Source of the DNA: Daphnia carinata
Taxonomy: Eukaryota; Arthropoda; Branchiopoda; Diplostraca; Daphniidae
Direction: 5' to 3'
Assembly (NCBI RefSeq): GCF_022539665.2
Contig: NC_081338.1
Span: 2,666,001 to 2,730,000 of the forward strand
Length of the DNA stretch: 64,000 bases
Shown: piece by piece, positions 17,903 to 27,328 of the stretch
How the letters are laid out: each line of letters opens with the position of its first letter
How positions within the stretch are numbered: position 1 is the stretch's first letter
Position numbers and translations under genes: made by a program
The notes under the pieces: generated by a model
Told to the model about the DNA's origin: nothing
The model's input: the letters and a program-made list of their open reading frames with translations, nothing else
Database searches by the model: none

Positions 17903-19008
17903 ATGGAGGGTGTTGACGATTCTGCTGGAACTGCTAATCAAGCAGATTTACACGATGAAAAGTAAGTAAAATACTTTATCACTTTATAATATATAATAAG
18001 TCTCTTTATTTTCATAAAGTAAAAGATACTGCTGGGTTTGTTTCGCCACGGACGAAGATGACTTCACCGCCCTATGGGTGCAACCTTGCCAATGCAGTGG
18101 AACAACAAAATGGGTTCATGAGACTTGCCTTCAGCGTTGGGTTGACGAGAAACAGAAAGGCAATTCATTGGAAAGGGTACATTGCCCACAGTGCAATACC
18201 CAGTATATTATTGTATTCCCTCCAATCGGTAACTCAAGTTTTTACAAGGTAGCCATTCTCCTACAGAATTCTAATGACATTTTGTCTTTTAGGAAAACTC
18301 ATTCTCTTTCTTGACATCACTGACCGCATAATTTACAGAGTGTGTCCATTCATTGCAGCTGGTGTTGTTATTGGTTCAATTTACTGGACAGCGGTAACTT
18401 ATGGGGCACTGACAATTATGCAAGCCGTTGGAGCTAAAGAAGGACTTGCTTTAATGGAACAGTCAGATCCCCTTTTCCTTCTTATTGGTCTACCTACAGT
18501 CCCTGTAATGCTTATATTAGGAAGGCTTGTACGGTGGGAAGAAGCTCTTTTAGCTTTTCTCAATAAGAACATTCCACGTGTGCCCATTGTGAAGCATTTA
18601 CTTCCTACTTTTCAAGTAGCCTCTAACTCTGTTCGTCCACAAGGCACAGAAACTCCTCCCTTCTCCGACCCTGTTTCTGCCACCCGAGTCCTATGTGGAG
18701 CATTAATATTTCCTACAATGGCCGTGCTTTTTGGGAAGCTACTGTTTCATCGTGTTCGCTCCAACCTGCAAAAAACTTTCTTTGTAAGTGGCCATTCCAG
18801 ACAGAAAAATTTGGTTTGGATCTCGTAACCATAACGTTTTTTTTTTTTTTTTTCAAAGGGAGGTATTGCTTTTCTGGCGTTGAAAGGGGTCTTGAAGATG
18901 TACTACAAACAACAAATTGTTATACGACAACATCAACGCCGTGTTCTTGACTTCGCCAAACAGCCAACCGACGTCAAAGGAAGGACAAATACCAGTTCTA
19001 ATCCCTGA
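17903..19008 (+). CDS. MARCHF5: MARCHF5-like mitochondrial RING-CH E3 ubiquitin ligase
   Basis: Multipass outer-mitochondrial-membrane E3 ligase family that ubiquitinates fission/fusion factors and MAVS-type substrates in mammals. Four exons give 302 residues: 17903-17961, 18020-18228, 18293-18783, 18859-19008. Exon 2 encodes a RING-CH finger in C4HC3 order: CWVCFATDEDD, QPCQCSGTTKWVHETCLQRW, then CPQCNTQYIIVFP. Later exons carry the MARCH5 membrane region, including GSIYWTAVTYGALTIMQAVG, DPLFLLIGLPTVPVMLILG, and a last exon beginning GGIAFLALKGVLKMYYKQQ. The length is slightly above human MARCHF5 (278 residues). The first 20 residues are acidic and not conserved. The stop is 192 bp from the stop of the convergent ADO gene. 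Confidence 0.95.
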
Positions 19009-19200
19009 ATCGCTGAAGTAACAGAAGTTTCGAGATTACGTCAATATGTAAATATAATTATCTTAACTCGAGAATTAACACCAGTTTGTGTATTTCAGAC
19101 ATGTTGACATTTCTTTTGACATGTTAGTTACAGTTACCCTAACACATCTCAGGTGAGGTGCAGTTACTATATAAATTGTGTAAAATTATCTCTGCTTATA

Positions 19201-20023
19201 TCAATGAAACTCTTGATGAAGATGTTTGATGTTAGGCCCACCATAGGCTAATGAATCACACCAAAAGGACGAAGGACATGAGGTCCTTTTTAGCAACCTG
19301 ATTTCAGAATTACATGGCCCTCCTTCTCCTACATCTGCATAGTAATAGCAGTCTCTTATCTTTCCACAAGTTCCATCAGGATCATATGGGGGTGCCAGAA
19401 TATCCAGAAAAGAAGCTGAACCACCAACTGTCCCAATAGTGTGCAAATTGTGATCAGAAGGGGAAAGCATTGCAGGGCTGTCCTTCTCACTAATGCAAGA
19501 AACAGGAAATCTTCTGGCTTTTATGTACTGAGACTGTCGCATTGAATGACTATTAGTTTGCGCAGGGAGATCAACTGGTGAGTAGCTTTGCACATTAACA
19601 GTCCCATAAAGCACTTTTAAGATCCCGTGCATACCTTTGAACAATGGTAATCAAATCTTAGTTTGATATAACTATTTAAAAGAACTGCCTCAACATAAGA
19701 TTTTAAATTTTGTTACCAACATGATCATGTAGTGGGATGCAAGCACCTTCTTTGAGGATGAAAACACCTATGCTGACAGTTTGGTTTTCAAAAATTTCCA
19801 TGTATGAAACAGGAGCAGTTCTCGATGTAAACAAATTAAGTGGGAAACGAGGCTGGCCAGAGTTGCGAGATAATCCCAGGTCTTCATTTGGACAAATTTC
19901 ATTTAGAAGTTGTCGCAGAGCGTTCAGATTATGATTAATATTTGTATTGACCAATGAGCCATTAGGTTTAGTTGCAAATGTGTGCACTGCTGTACGTATC
20001 ACATTTTCTATTCGAGAACCCAT
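19201..20023 (-). CDS. ADO: 2-aminoethanethiol (cysteamine) dioxygenase
   Basis: Non-haem iron thiol dioxygenase of the PCO/ADO family, which oxidises cysteamine to hypotaurine and N-terminal cysteines of protein substrates, acting as an oxygen sensor for N-degron turnover. Two exons (20023-19717, 19634-19201) give 246 residues. The cupin iron ligands are visible: the His pair in CIPLHDHVGMHGILKVLYG, split across the intron, and a third His in DHNLHTIG. The family signature ASFLDILAPPYDPD and the following DCYYY match vertebrate ADO, as does FWCDSLAYGGP near the C-terminus. The start MGSRIENVIRTAVHTF is the first in-frame Met. It is convergent with the MARCHF5-like gene with little room between, so the two 3' UTRs probably abut or overlap. 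Confidence 0.94.
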
Positions 20024-20688
20024 GACTCACAGTTAAAAGGTACATATACCTTGCATGAAATACTCTTAATTATACTCTTAATTACTCATGGGCATGACCT
20101 ACATGAAGACTTCGAGTTTCACAACTAGACTTGAATCCTATCCTTGTTGATATTGAGAAGCCCAACTGATGGCAAAGATTTTAACCCACAGCCTAGGGCT
20201 ATAAAATAAGCCCCTTCTCACTAAGTCAAAACCGTCGAGTCTTCTGCCATCTGTGCTTCTGCGGCGATAACACTCTAGGAGCTGTTCTCCTTTCGAGAAT
20301 AAATTAATCGAAATCAACTTTCAATTTTGATTACGACATGTGATTTTTTTCTCTCCAAGGTTATCGAAACCTTTGCGAACTCTGGCAGCCGTTTCATATT
20401 GTTGTGCAGCACAACTGCGCTTTACAGTGCTAGCGCGCCAACATTTATTACAGTTTTTTCCGTTTATTCCAGAAACGTCTTATCTTGTTAAAAATACGAA
20501 GGAAATTTTCGTTATTCTTGTCGATTTAGATTCTAAAGCACATCTGTTCATTTATAAATTAAAGATTTAGGAAAAATACGAAATTGGTGATAAAGTCGGG
20601 CTTATATTGTCGGGCTTATTTTCCAGCGCAGCAATTTGTCGAAAAAATATACCACTCGGAATTCTATAACAAATATATAGTGCGTTAT

Positions 20689-20768
20689 TATGACAATCCG
20701 TTTTACCCAAAAAAAAAAAAAAAAATATCGTTCTTTTTTTCTGTTTCACTGCTATCGCCATCTACCGG
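20689..20768 (+). repeat. ATGGCAATCCG-type short interspersed element, copy A
   Basis: Begins TATGACAATCCGTTTTACCC, has an internal A-run, then TTTTTTTCTGTTTCACTG and ends CGCCATCTACCGG. The same arrangement occurs in four more places in this window. Noncoding and MITE-like or SINE-fragment-like; terminal repeats could not be established by eye. Confidence 0.6.
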
Positions 20769-20848
20769 TCGATAGCGGTAAAACAAAAAGAAAGGCCGCT
20801 ATTATTTTTTTTTGGGGGGGGAGGAGGGGGGTAAAACGGATTGCCATA
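20769..20848 (-). repeat. ATGGCAATCCG-type short interspersed element, copy B
   Basis: Inverse orientation to copy A and directly abutting it: GATAGCGGTAAAACA at the left, then AAAGGCCG, a T/G-run, and GTAAAACGGATTGCCATA at the right. Copies A and B form a head-to-head pair. Confidence 0.6.
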
Positions 20849-21253
20849 GATTGCATCAAACTTACCCATTCGGCAACCCAAGTGTGCATATGTGTTTCTT
20901 TGATAATTATTTTATTTTGCTAGTATGTTTGGTAAACTGCAATCGTGCCCAACATTTTTGCCTTTGCATTTTAGGTCAACTCTTAGGTGATCTATACCTG
21001 ATCCTGTGTTTTAAAGTGATCTGCTTCCACAGCTACATTTCTGTGTTCTTTTCCGTTGGTCTATGGTTCTGAATTGAGGCAAGTATATCTATTATGCTAT
21101 GTCACTAAGTACTATAGGGAAAAGAATAACTGAAGTTGATTGAGATCTATTCTGATTCTCCTGATATCCATCACAACAGGTTTTTATTTGCTTTTCAACA
21201 TCCATTTCATAGTGGTACATGTGGCTTTGATTAATATTACCATAAAGACTGCC

Positions 21254-22706
21254 GAAAATGGGTGTGGTACGGAAACCCAGAAATAGCACAAGTTCAACAT
21301 AAAACATGAATTAGGTACTTTTCGGTTTTTTGTCTATCGAAAAAGTATTTTTAATGCTATTATTTTGCATTCACAGAATTTTAGCGGGGGATCAAGTCAA
21401 GTCTGGAAGTGTTACAGGATGGAAGAGTGAGCCTACAGTTGAAAAGACACAGAGTGCATTACCATTAAGGTATGAGGTAAAGTAATAGAGTATGCACATT
21501 GTCTAATGAGAAGTACCATCTTGTGTAAATGAATCTTGTATAACAGCAATCCTTTATAGTTCTGTCACAGCTAGAAGCCTCAAATAATTCTGCTTCTCTT
21601 GCTAAAGAATAACTTGTCCTTTACATTGAGAGTGTTGGTGAAGCTGGGTACTTAAATGGCCCTAGAGATGTTTCATTTCGTTGGCATTGCAGTGATGAAC
21701 ATCATACATGGACTTTTTAGGTATGAAAGGAATTTTCTTGAAAATTTTTTGAATTTATGACAAAGCATTTCTCCTGCTTTTTGCCAACCATGTCTAATCT
21801 AAAAAAAAAAAATTTATTCAATAGGAAAGGATTTTCAGCATACTGGGAACACAACTATCAACAATGCAACATTCTAGGGGTGCTATTTTATCATTCAAGA
21901 GCCTTATACAATGATTTTCATCTGCAATTTGTATGGCCTTTCCCAAGCTTCTGCCAGAAGTTGAATCTATAAGTCATATAAGTCACATGAGCAACAATTG
22001 AGATGCTTAATGGTGTTGTTTTTCTTTTCTCAGCATAGGTTAATAGTAACATTGGATCTGAAAAGATTCTTGCTTGGGGTAAGACACTGAATAAATTGTA
22101 ATGATTGAATGGATGACATGACATTTCAATACTTAATTTGGATTCCCGAGATGGTATCTTATATTTAAAAAATTGAAGTGCATATCTGGGCTCCCTTCCT
22201 TTCCGTAGCCCCGTTTCCCCTTGACTCGTAATAAGCCCGTAGGGGGTCATGCCCCTACTGTACGGTATATATAAAAACAACATATACCGAGGTTTGGAGG
22301 GCTCTGGCCGGAAAGGGGACGTGGGGGTCCGCTTAGTCCGATGATGTGTTCACGGAGGGCGACGTGGCTACCGACAAATCCGAACTAAAGGTTAATCGCT
22401 CCTGTAAAAATGTTCCAAATCTTCAGCTCTTCTTCCGGCTTCTCTTAGCCAATCACCGGGTAATCTCCCCGGTGGGTCAACAAGGCAGTGTCTCCCCCTG
22501 CCTGGGTTGACGGCAACTTTTGAAAGGGCTATTGTGCCTTTTTAAAGTTGCAAAAATAATTGTAATGTGCAGAGAATTGTTAATAAAATTTATTTTATAA
22601 AATATTGTTTCCAAAATTTGTTTCTGTTCTGTCTGTGTTCACACATTACATTTATCAACTTTTTTTTTTTTTGCTTTGCTTTATTTGTTTTTGTCACCTT
22701 TGATGG
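21254..22706 (+). repeat. Left arm of ~3.5-kb inverted duplication
   Basis: The arm is nearly identical to the reverse complement of 23287-24738; paired positions add to about 45,992 along the whole length, so there is almost no net indel. The outer edge is at GAAAATGGGTGTGG. The only differences noticed are scattered single bases and short poly-T length changes. It holds a copy of the last intron and last exon of the coiled-coil gene found on the right side, and a hairpin-rich GC-rich block at 22196-22555. An identical 121-codon ORF occurs in both arms and looks incidental. Confidence 0.9.
22196..22555 (+). other. Hairpin-rich GC-rich block, candidate structured RNA (left copy)
   Basis: Within an AT-rich arm this block has five clear stem-loops: GTAGGGG/CCCCTAC around 22239-22258, CGGTATAT/ATATACCG around 22263-22289, CACCGGG/CCCGGTG around 22454-22473, GTCAAC with GGCAG pairing to CTGCC with GTTGAC around 22476-22510, and GCAACTTT/AAAGTTGC around 22513-22551. 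The first loop is followed by a TATA-like run (TATATATAAAAA). No known RNA class was recognised. Function and transcription are not shown by the sequence. Confidence 0.4.
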
Positions 22707-22739
22707 TAAGCATTGTTTCCATTGGTTTATCTGTAAGCA

Positions 22740-22811
22740 TTCTATTATTATCAGGGATCGAACCCTGGATGTTCGGCATACCGCGCCGATGCTCTACCAA
22801 TGAGCCATGAA
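22740..22811 (-). repeat. Degenerate tRNA-like sequence 1 in palindrome spacer
   Basis: On the minus strand it has a D-arm/A box (GCTCATTGGTAGAGC), a perfect five-pair anticodon stem (TCGGC/GCCGA) and a T-arm/B box (GGGTTCGATCCC). The acceptor stem does not pair, position 33 is not U, and the T arm is one base short. It therefore looks like a tRNA-derived SINE head or tRNA pseudogene, not a working tRNA. Confidence 0.6.
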
Positions 22812-22929
22812 TCATATGATGTCTAGTTGGCTTTTTTCTAGTGACTTGTGGACTTGCATTTACACTTAGAATAAAACTGAAATGCAATTCTGCAATATAC
22901 TCTTCTAAATTTACTCTATTTCATTTTTA

Positions 22930-22995
22930 TACATCTACTGAGGTTTGAACCCAGGGTAACAGGTGTCGCAGCTAAAGGATCTACCACAGAGCTAT
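22930..22995 (-). repeat. Degenerate tRNA-like sequence 2 in palindrome spacer
   Basis: A box-like TAGCTCTGTGGTAGA and B box-like GGGTTCAAACCTC lie at tRNA-like spacing on the minus strand, but the anticodon stem is poor and there is no acceptor stem. Confidence 0.5.
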
Positions 22996-23098
22996 GAACA
23001 TTATCAAAGCAATAGAAAGATAAACATCCTGGACCAGACTGCATAAACATCCTAGACGATAACATATGATATGCGATAATAAAATATTTAGATATATC

Positions 23099-23160
23099 TC
23101 GTGGCTCAATGTTCGAGCATCGGCGTTGCACGCTGAATGTCTGGGGATCGATTCACATAA
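23099..23160 (+). repeat. Degenerate tRNA-like sequence 3 in palindrome spacer
   Basis: Plus strand: TGGCTCAATGTTCGAGC as D arm, TCGGC/GCTGA as anticodon stem around a loop with UGC in the anticodon place, and a weakened T arm (GGGATCGATTC). It is related to tRNA-like sequence 1 and in opposite orientation to it. Confidence 0.55.
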
Positions 23161-23286
23161 CAGTAAAACAATAAACAAATACAAAATTAATTCAGAAAAT
23201 ATCCAGGTATTATACGTTGTTCCTTGTCTAAGTTCAAGAATTCAAAAAGTGTAATGAATAAAAATTGAATACTTACAGATAAACGA

Positions 23287-24738
23287 TATAACGGTGGCAA
23301 AAACAAAAAAGATGAATTGAGCCAGCTAAAAAAAAAAAGTTGATAAATGTAATATGTGAACACAGAACAGAAAAAATTTTGGAAACAATATTTTATAAAA
23401 TAAATTTTATTGACAATTCTCTGCACATTACAATTATTTTTGCAACTTTAAAAAGGCACAATAGCCCTTTCAAAAGTTGCCGTCAACCCAGGCAGGGGGA
23501 GACACTGCCTTGTTGACCCACCGGGGAGATTACCCGGTGATTGGCTAAGAGAAGCCGGAAGAAGAGCTGAAGATTTGGAACATTTTTACAGGAGCGATTA
23601 ACCTTTAGTTCGGATTTGTCGGTAGCCACGTCGCCCTCCGTGAACACATCATCGGACTAAGCGGACCCCCACGTCCCCTTTCCGGCCAGAGCCCTCCAAA
23701 CCTCGGTATATGTTATTTTTATATATACCGTACAGTAGGGGCATGACCCCCTACGGGCTTATTACGAGTCAAGGGGAAACGGGGCTACGGAAAGGAAGGG
23801 AGCCCAGATATGCACTTCAATTTTTTAAATATAAGATACCATCTCGGGAATCCAAATTAAGTATTGAAATGTCATGTCATCCATTCAATCATTACAATTT
23901 ATTCAGTGTCTTGCCCCAAGCAAGAATCTTTTCAGATCCAATGTTACTATTAACCTATGCTGAGAAAAGAAAAACAACACCATTAAGCATCTCAATTGTT
24001 GCTCATGTGACTTATATGACTTATAGATTCAACTTCTGGCAGAAGCTTGGGAAAGGCCATACAAATTGCAGATGAAAATCATTGTATAAGGCTCTTGAAT
24101 GATAAAATAGCACCCCTAGAATGTTGCATTGTTGATAGTTGTGTTCCCAGTATGCTGAAAATCCTTTCCTATTGAATAAATTTTTTTTTTTAGATTAGAC
24201 ATGGTTGGCAAAAAGCAGGAGAAATGCTTTGTCATAAATTCAAAAAATTTTCAAGAAAATTCCTTTCATACCTAAAAAGTCCATGTATGATGTTCATCAC
24301 TGCAATGCCAACGAAATGAAACATCTCTAGGGCCATTTAAGTACCCAGCTTCACCAACACTCTCAATGTAAAGGACAAGTTATTCTTTAGCAAGAGAAGC
24401 AGAATTATTTGAGGCTTCTAGCTGTGACAGAACTATAAAGGATTGCTGTTATACAACATTCATTTACACAAGATGGTACTTCTCATTAGACAATGTGCAT
24501 ACTCTATTACTTTACCTCATACCTTAATGGTAATGCACTCTGTGTCTTTTCAACTGTAGGCTCACTCTTCCATCCTGTAACACTTCCAGACTTGACTTGA
24601 TCCCCCGCTAAAATTCTGTGAATGCAAAATAATAGCATTAAAAATACTTTTTCGATAGACAAAAAACCGAAAAGTACCTAATTCATGTTTTATGTTGAAC
24701 TTGTGCTATTTCTGGGTTACCGTACCACACCCATTTTC
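23287..24738 (-). repeat. Right arm of ~3.5-kb inverted duplication
   Basis: Reverse complement of 21254-22706 with near identity. Its outer edge lies inside exon 4 of the coiled-coil gene, so this arm is probably the original and the left arm the copy. The mirror copy of the hairpin-rich block is at about 23437-23797. The spacer between arms is about 580 bp. Confidence 0.9.
23437..23797 (-). other. Hairpin-rich GC-rich block, candidate structured RNA (right copy)
   Basis: Mirror of 22196-22555 with the same stem-loops and TATA-like run, read on the minus strand. It lies about 770 nt downstream of the stop of the coiled-coil gene on the same strand, so it could alternatively be part of a long 3' UTR. 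Confidence 0.4.
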
Positions 24739-25282
24739 AGCCCAAATACGGTCCCACAATTGTTCACTTCCTTCGTTGCATGGACTTATTACTAACAATT
24801 CTGTTAGTGCAGCGCTAACAGAATTTAACTTTAACACACTGTCAGGTGGTAGACTGAATAACTAAACAATAAATAATTGTTTGTTAAAATTCTATACTTA
24901 TTTTGAATTCTTATTTGAAAAGTTTAGGTACCTGACGGTGTTCGCCTAATGCCAATTCATTCTCATGTTCCGTTAGGGATGAGTTTGGAAAAACCTCCTT
25001 CACTGTTTGGAAACTGTTCCGTTCCAATTTGTTCTTTTCCCCTAGCTGAGCTTGTAGACTCAAAATTTGAGCTACAAAACACAAATGAATAAAAGCAAAT
25101 AAATAGAATCATTACGTATTAGGCCTTACCATCCTTAGCTTTGCTGTTATCTAATATTTTGTGTTGTTCCAATAATTGGGCCTGCAGCTTCATAATTTGA
25201 TCTAATAAACAATAATTAAAAATTGAAAACCAATATAATAATGTTTATACTTACCATCCTTTTGTTGTATTATCTTATCCAT
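24562..25282 (-). CDS. Unrecognised small coiled-coil protein
   Basis: I do not recognise this gene. Five exons join in frame to 144 residues: 25282-25255, 25201-25130, 25071-24932, 24861-24721, 24615-24562; all junctions are GT-AG. The N-terminal half has leucine-spaced, Gln/Lys-rich repeats (QIMKLQAQLLEQHKIL, then QILSLQAQLGEKNKLE) with a shared QI-x-x-LQAQL unit at the start of exons 2 and 3, predicting a short coiled coil made by exon duplication. The C-terminal half contains LWDRIWAENGCGT. No signal peptide or membrane segment. The end of exon 4, intron 4 and exon 5 are inside the right arm of the inverted duplication and are copied in the left arm, where the donor after GGTACG reads GA instead of GT. 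Splicing is consistent, but expression is unproven. Confidence 0.6.
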
Positions 25283-25392
25283 TTTTCAATTGTTCCTCCA
25301 GCCACGCGTTATTCTCCATCCACGCTACTGAACTAACTGCGAATGGCATCCTATGGACTGAAATTGCCTACGCCAGTAATAACGAGTCTGAG

Positions 25393-25493
25393 CGGTAGAT
25401 GGCTACGTGTCGGAAAAAAAGAAAAAAGTGTGATTTTTTTTTTTTTTTGGCGAAATTTTTTTTTTTTTTTTTTGTGTAAAACGGATTGCCATA
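25393..25493 (-). repeat. ATGGCAATCCG-type short interspersed element, copy C
   Basis: Inverse copy: GGTAGATGGCTACG at the left, two T-runs in the middle, and GTAAAACGGATTGCCATA at the right end. Confidence 0.6.
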
Positions 25494-25700
25494 CATACTT
25501 ACATATGACAAACCTGGGATTTATGCTGCAGACGGCCCACCAAACGGTATAGCCATCTCTTGGTAAGGTATCCAGTTTTACTTCATTCAAGGGTTCCCGA
25601 TGTTCAAGAAGTTAGGGGCTTGAAAATAAGCCCGACTTCTCATAAACCGTAGTTGGCGCGCCAGTACGGTATAGCGCAATCGTACAAAACAGCGTTATCG

Positions 25701-25780
25701 TATGGCAATCCGCTTTACCCCCCGCCTCCCCAAAGCAAATATGGGCCTTCTTTTCTGTTTTACTGCCAGCGCTCTCTATC
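25701..25780 (+). repeat. ATGGCAATCCG-type short interspersed element, copy D
   Basis: Forward copy: TATGGCAATCCGCTTTACCC, then GGGCCTTCTTTTCTG, TTTTACTGCCAGCGCTCTC. Next to a GCGCGCC word (25651-25670) and a CCCGACTT word (25623-25637). Confidence 0.6.
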
Positions 25781-26056
25781 TTTCAAATTTTTAACCTTTT
25801 CTCTAAATACACTCACGGAATATGCATCGCGTTAGCGCTGTAGCATACTGGCGCGCTAGCATTGCGTCAAATAAGTGTATTTCAAAAACGATTAATTTCA
25901 ATGAAAAAATTAGCTATTTCTCCGGAATCAGCATTCAATTTTGAATATATCCAGTGATATTCAACCAATTCCGACGAGGGTCAGTTTTCTCAGAAAAATT
26001 TTTTAAGCCCGACCGAGAAATGTCGGGCTTATTCAGTCTAGAACTAGAAATGTGAC

Positions 26057-26133
26057 CGTTAGATGGCGATGGCAGTACAACAGAAAAAAGGCCGAAGTTT
26101 TTATTTTTATTTTGGGTGAATCGGATTGCCATA
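26057..26133 (-). repeat. ATGGCAATCCG-type short interspersed element, copy E
   Basis: Inverse copy: GTTAGATGGCGATGGCAGTA, then CAGAAAAAAGGCCGAA and CGGATTGCCATA. It is preceded by the mirrored AAGCCCGAC...GTCGGGCTTATT pair at 26004-26034. Confidence 0.6.
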
Positions 26134-27328
26134 CATGGTTTCTTTATTAAACGTAAAAAAAAAAAAATAAGAAAAGTCTTGCTTATTACTTCGTCGGGCT
26201 GAATTTTTTTGGCAGTGCGCTGTTTTGGCGGACAAATTTTAAACTTTATCTTTATTATCGTTATTTCTTCATTGTGTGTGTGTCTTGTGGTCGTCAATCT
26301 TAGTGTTTTTTATGGCTAATTTTGCTCTAATCTAATGGTGTGTTTATTTTCTGTATATCCATCGTTATGTGCTTAGAGCCTTTTTCGAGTTTTTTAATTA
26401 AACGTCAAAAACACCGTGGGAATTTAGCCTCAAAAACCTGAAAAATTGACACTCATTGGAATTGGTTGCATTTCCCAATACATACTCAAAATTGAATGCT
26501 CATTTCGAGAAAATTGTTATTTGTTCCATTAAGTGAATTTGCTAACGCGCCAGTACGCTACAGGACAGCGCTAGCGCGACGCAGTACAAATATTGGGCGT
26601 TACAAATATTCGAACGCCGAGTAGCACTTTCACTATAAGAAAAAAAGTGCTTTCATTTGCTTGTCAGCCCAACGACTAGATTAAACTACATTCTTTCTGT
26701 TGTATTAGTTCTTGCTGTGCAGATATTTGGAAATTGACGTAACGATTTCTTGAATGAAAATAAAGAATTAAAAGAAGGAAACGAAGTGTAATAGCTGAAA
26801 GATAAAAATCGACAGACTTAGTCCGTGCTGGGTTGCTGGAAAAATCAATCAGCTTTAAACGGCTCGAAAACCATAATTTCCAATAGCAATGCGTCTAGTG
26901 ACCTGAAAAAAAAAAAAAAATAAAACACCAGCAAACTTAAAATCCGGATTCGATTTCTTCGTCTTCTGGTTGGTACACAAGAAAATCTGATGTTGGTTGC
27001 AAACCCGCTTACAAAATAGACAGAATGATAGCGCTTCGGCAACCTTTGTTAGTAAAGTGAAGGATGTGGTGAAAAAACTGTTGGCTGTCTAGTACGTTTT
27101 ATGGCCTCATACCACATAATAGTAGCAGTAGTAGGGCCTACGACCATACGGAGATTCAGTTTGTCGACAAAGATTAACGAAGTGCTTGTCGAAACTAAGC
27201 AGTTGGACAGGAAGAGTCAGAAACAACACAACAGACTGCATATATGTATCGCAAATAATGTAACCGTAAAAAATTTCGACACTAGAACGTACTTGTGAGA
27301 TTAAACAGCATTAGGTCCGTGCCTCCTA
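26134..27328. other. Intergenic right of the repeat block
   Basis: No coding exon recognised. Contains a further GCGCGCC-type word cluster at 26541-26580 (CGCGCCAGTACGCTACAGG, GCGCTAGCGCG) and an A-run near 26908. Confidence 0.4.

Larger units (their letters stand above)
20024..21253. other. Repeat-bearing intergenic DNA left of the inverted duplication
   Basis: No coding exon recognised. Contains GTCGGGCTTAT words (20594-20620), a CGCGCC word (20431-20440) and two inverted copies of the ATGGCAATCCG element (20689-20848), all also found on the right side of the inverted duplication. Confidence 0.5.

Noticed and set aside
21918-22283. 121-codon ORF present identically in both palindrome arms (also 23710-24075)
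   Set aside because: Identity follows from the inverted duplication. It runs through the hairpin-rich block, lacks any domain and has no codon-like composition.
22740-22811. Functional tRNA gene
   Set aside because: No acceptor stem, wrong base at position 33 and a T arm one base short. Kept only as a tRNA-like repeat.
24400-24562. Extension of the coiled-coil gene by a sixth exon in another frame
   Set aside because: With exon 4 ending in phase 0, exon 5 must read to the TGA at 24562; the other frame of exon 5 would need a different phase.
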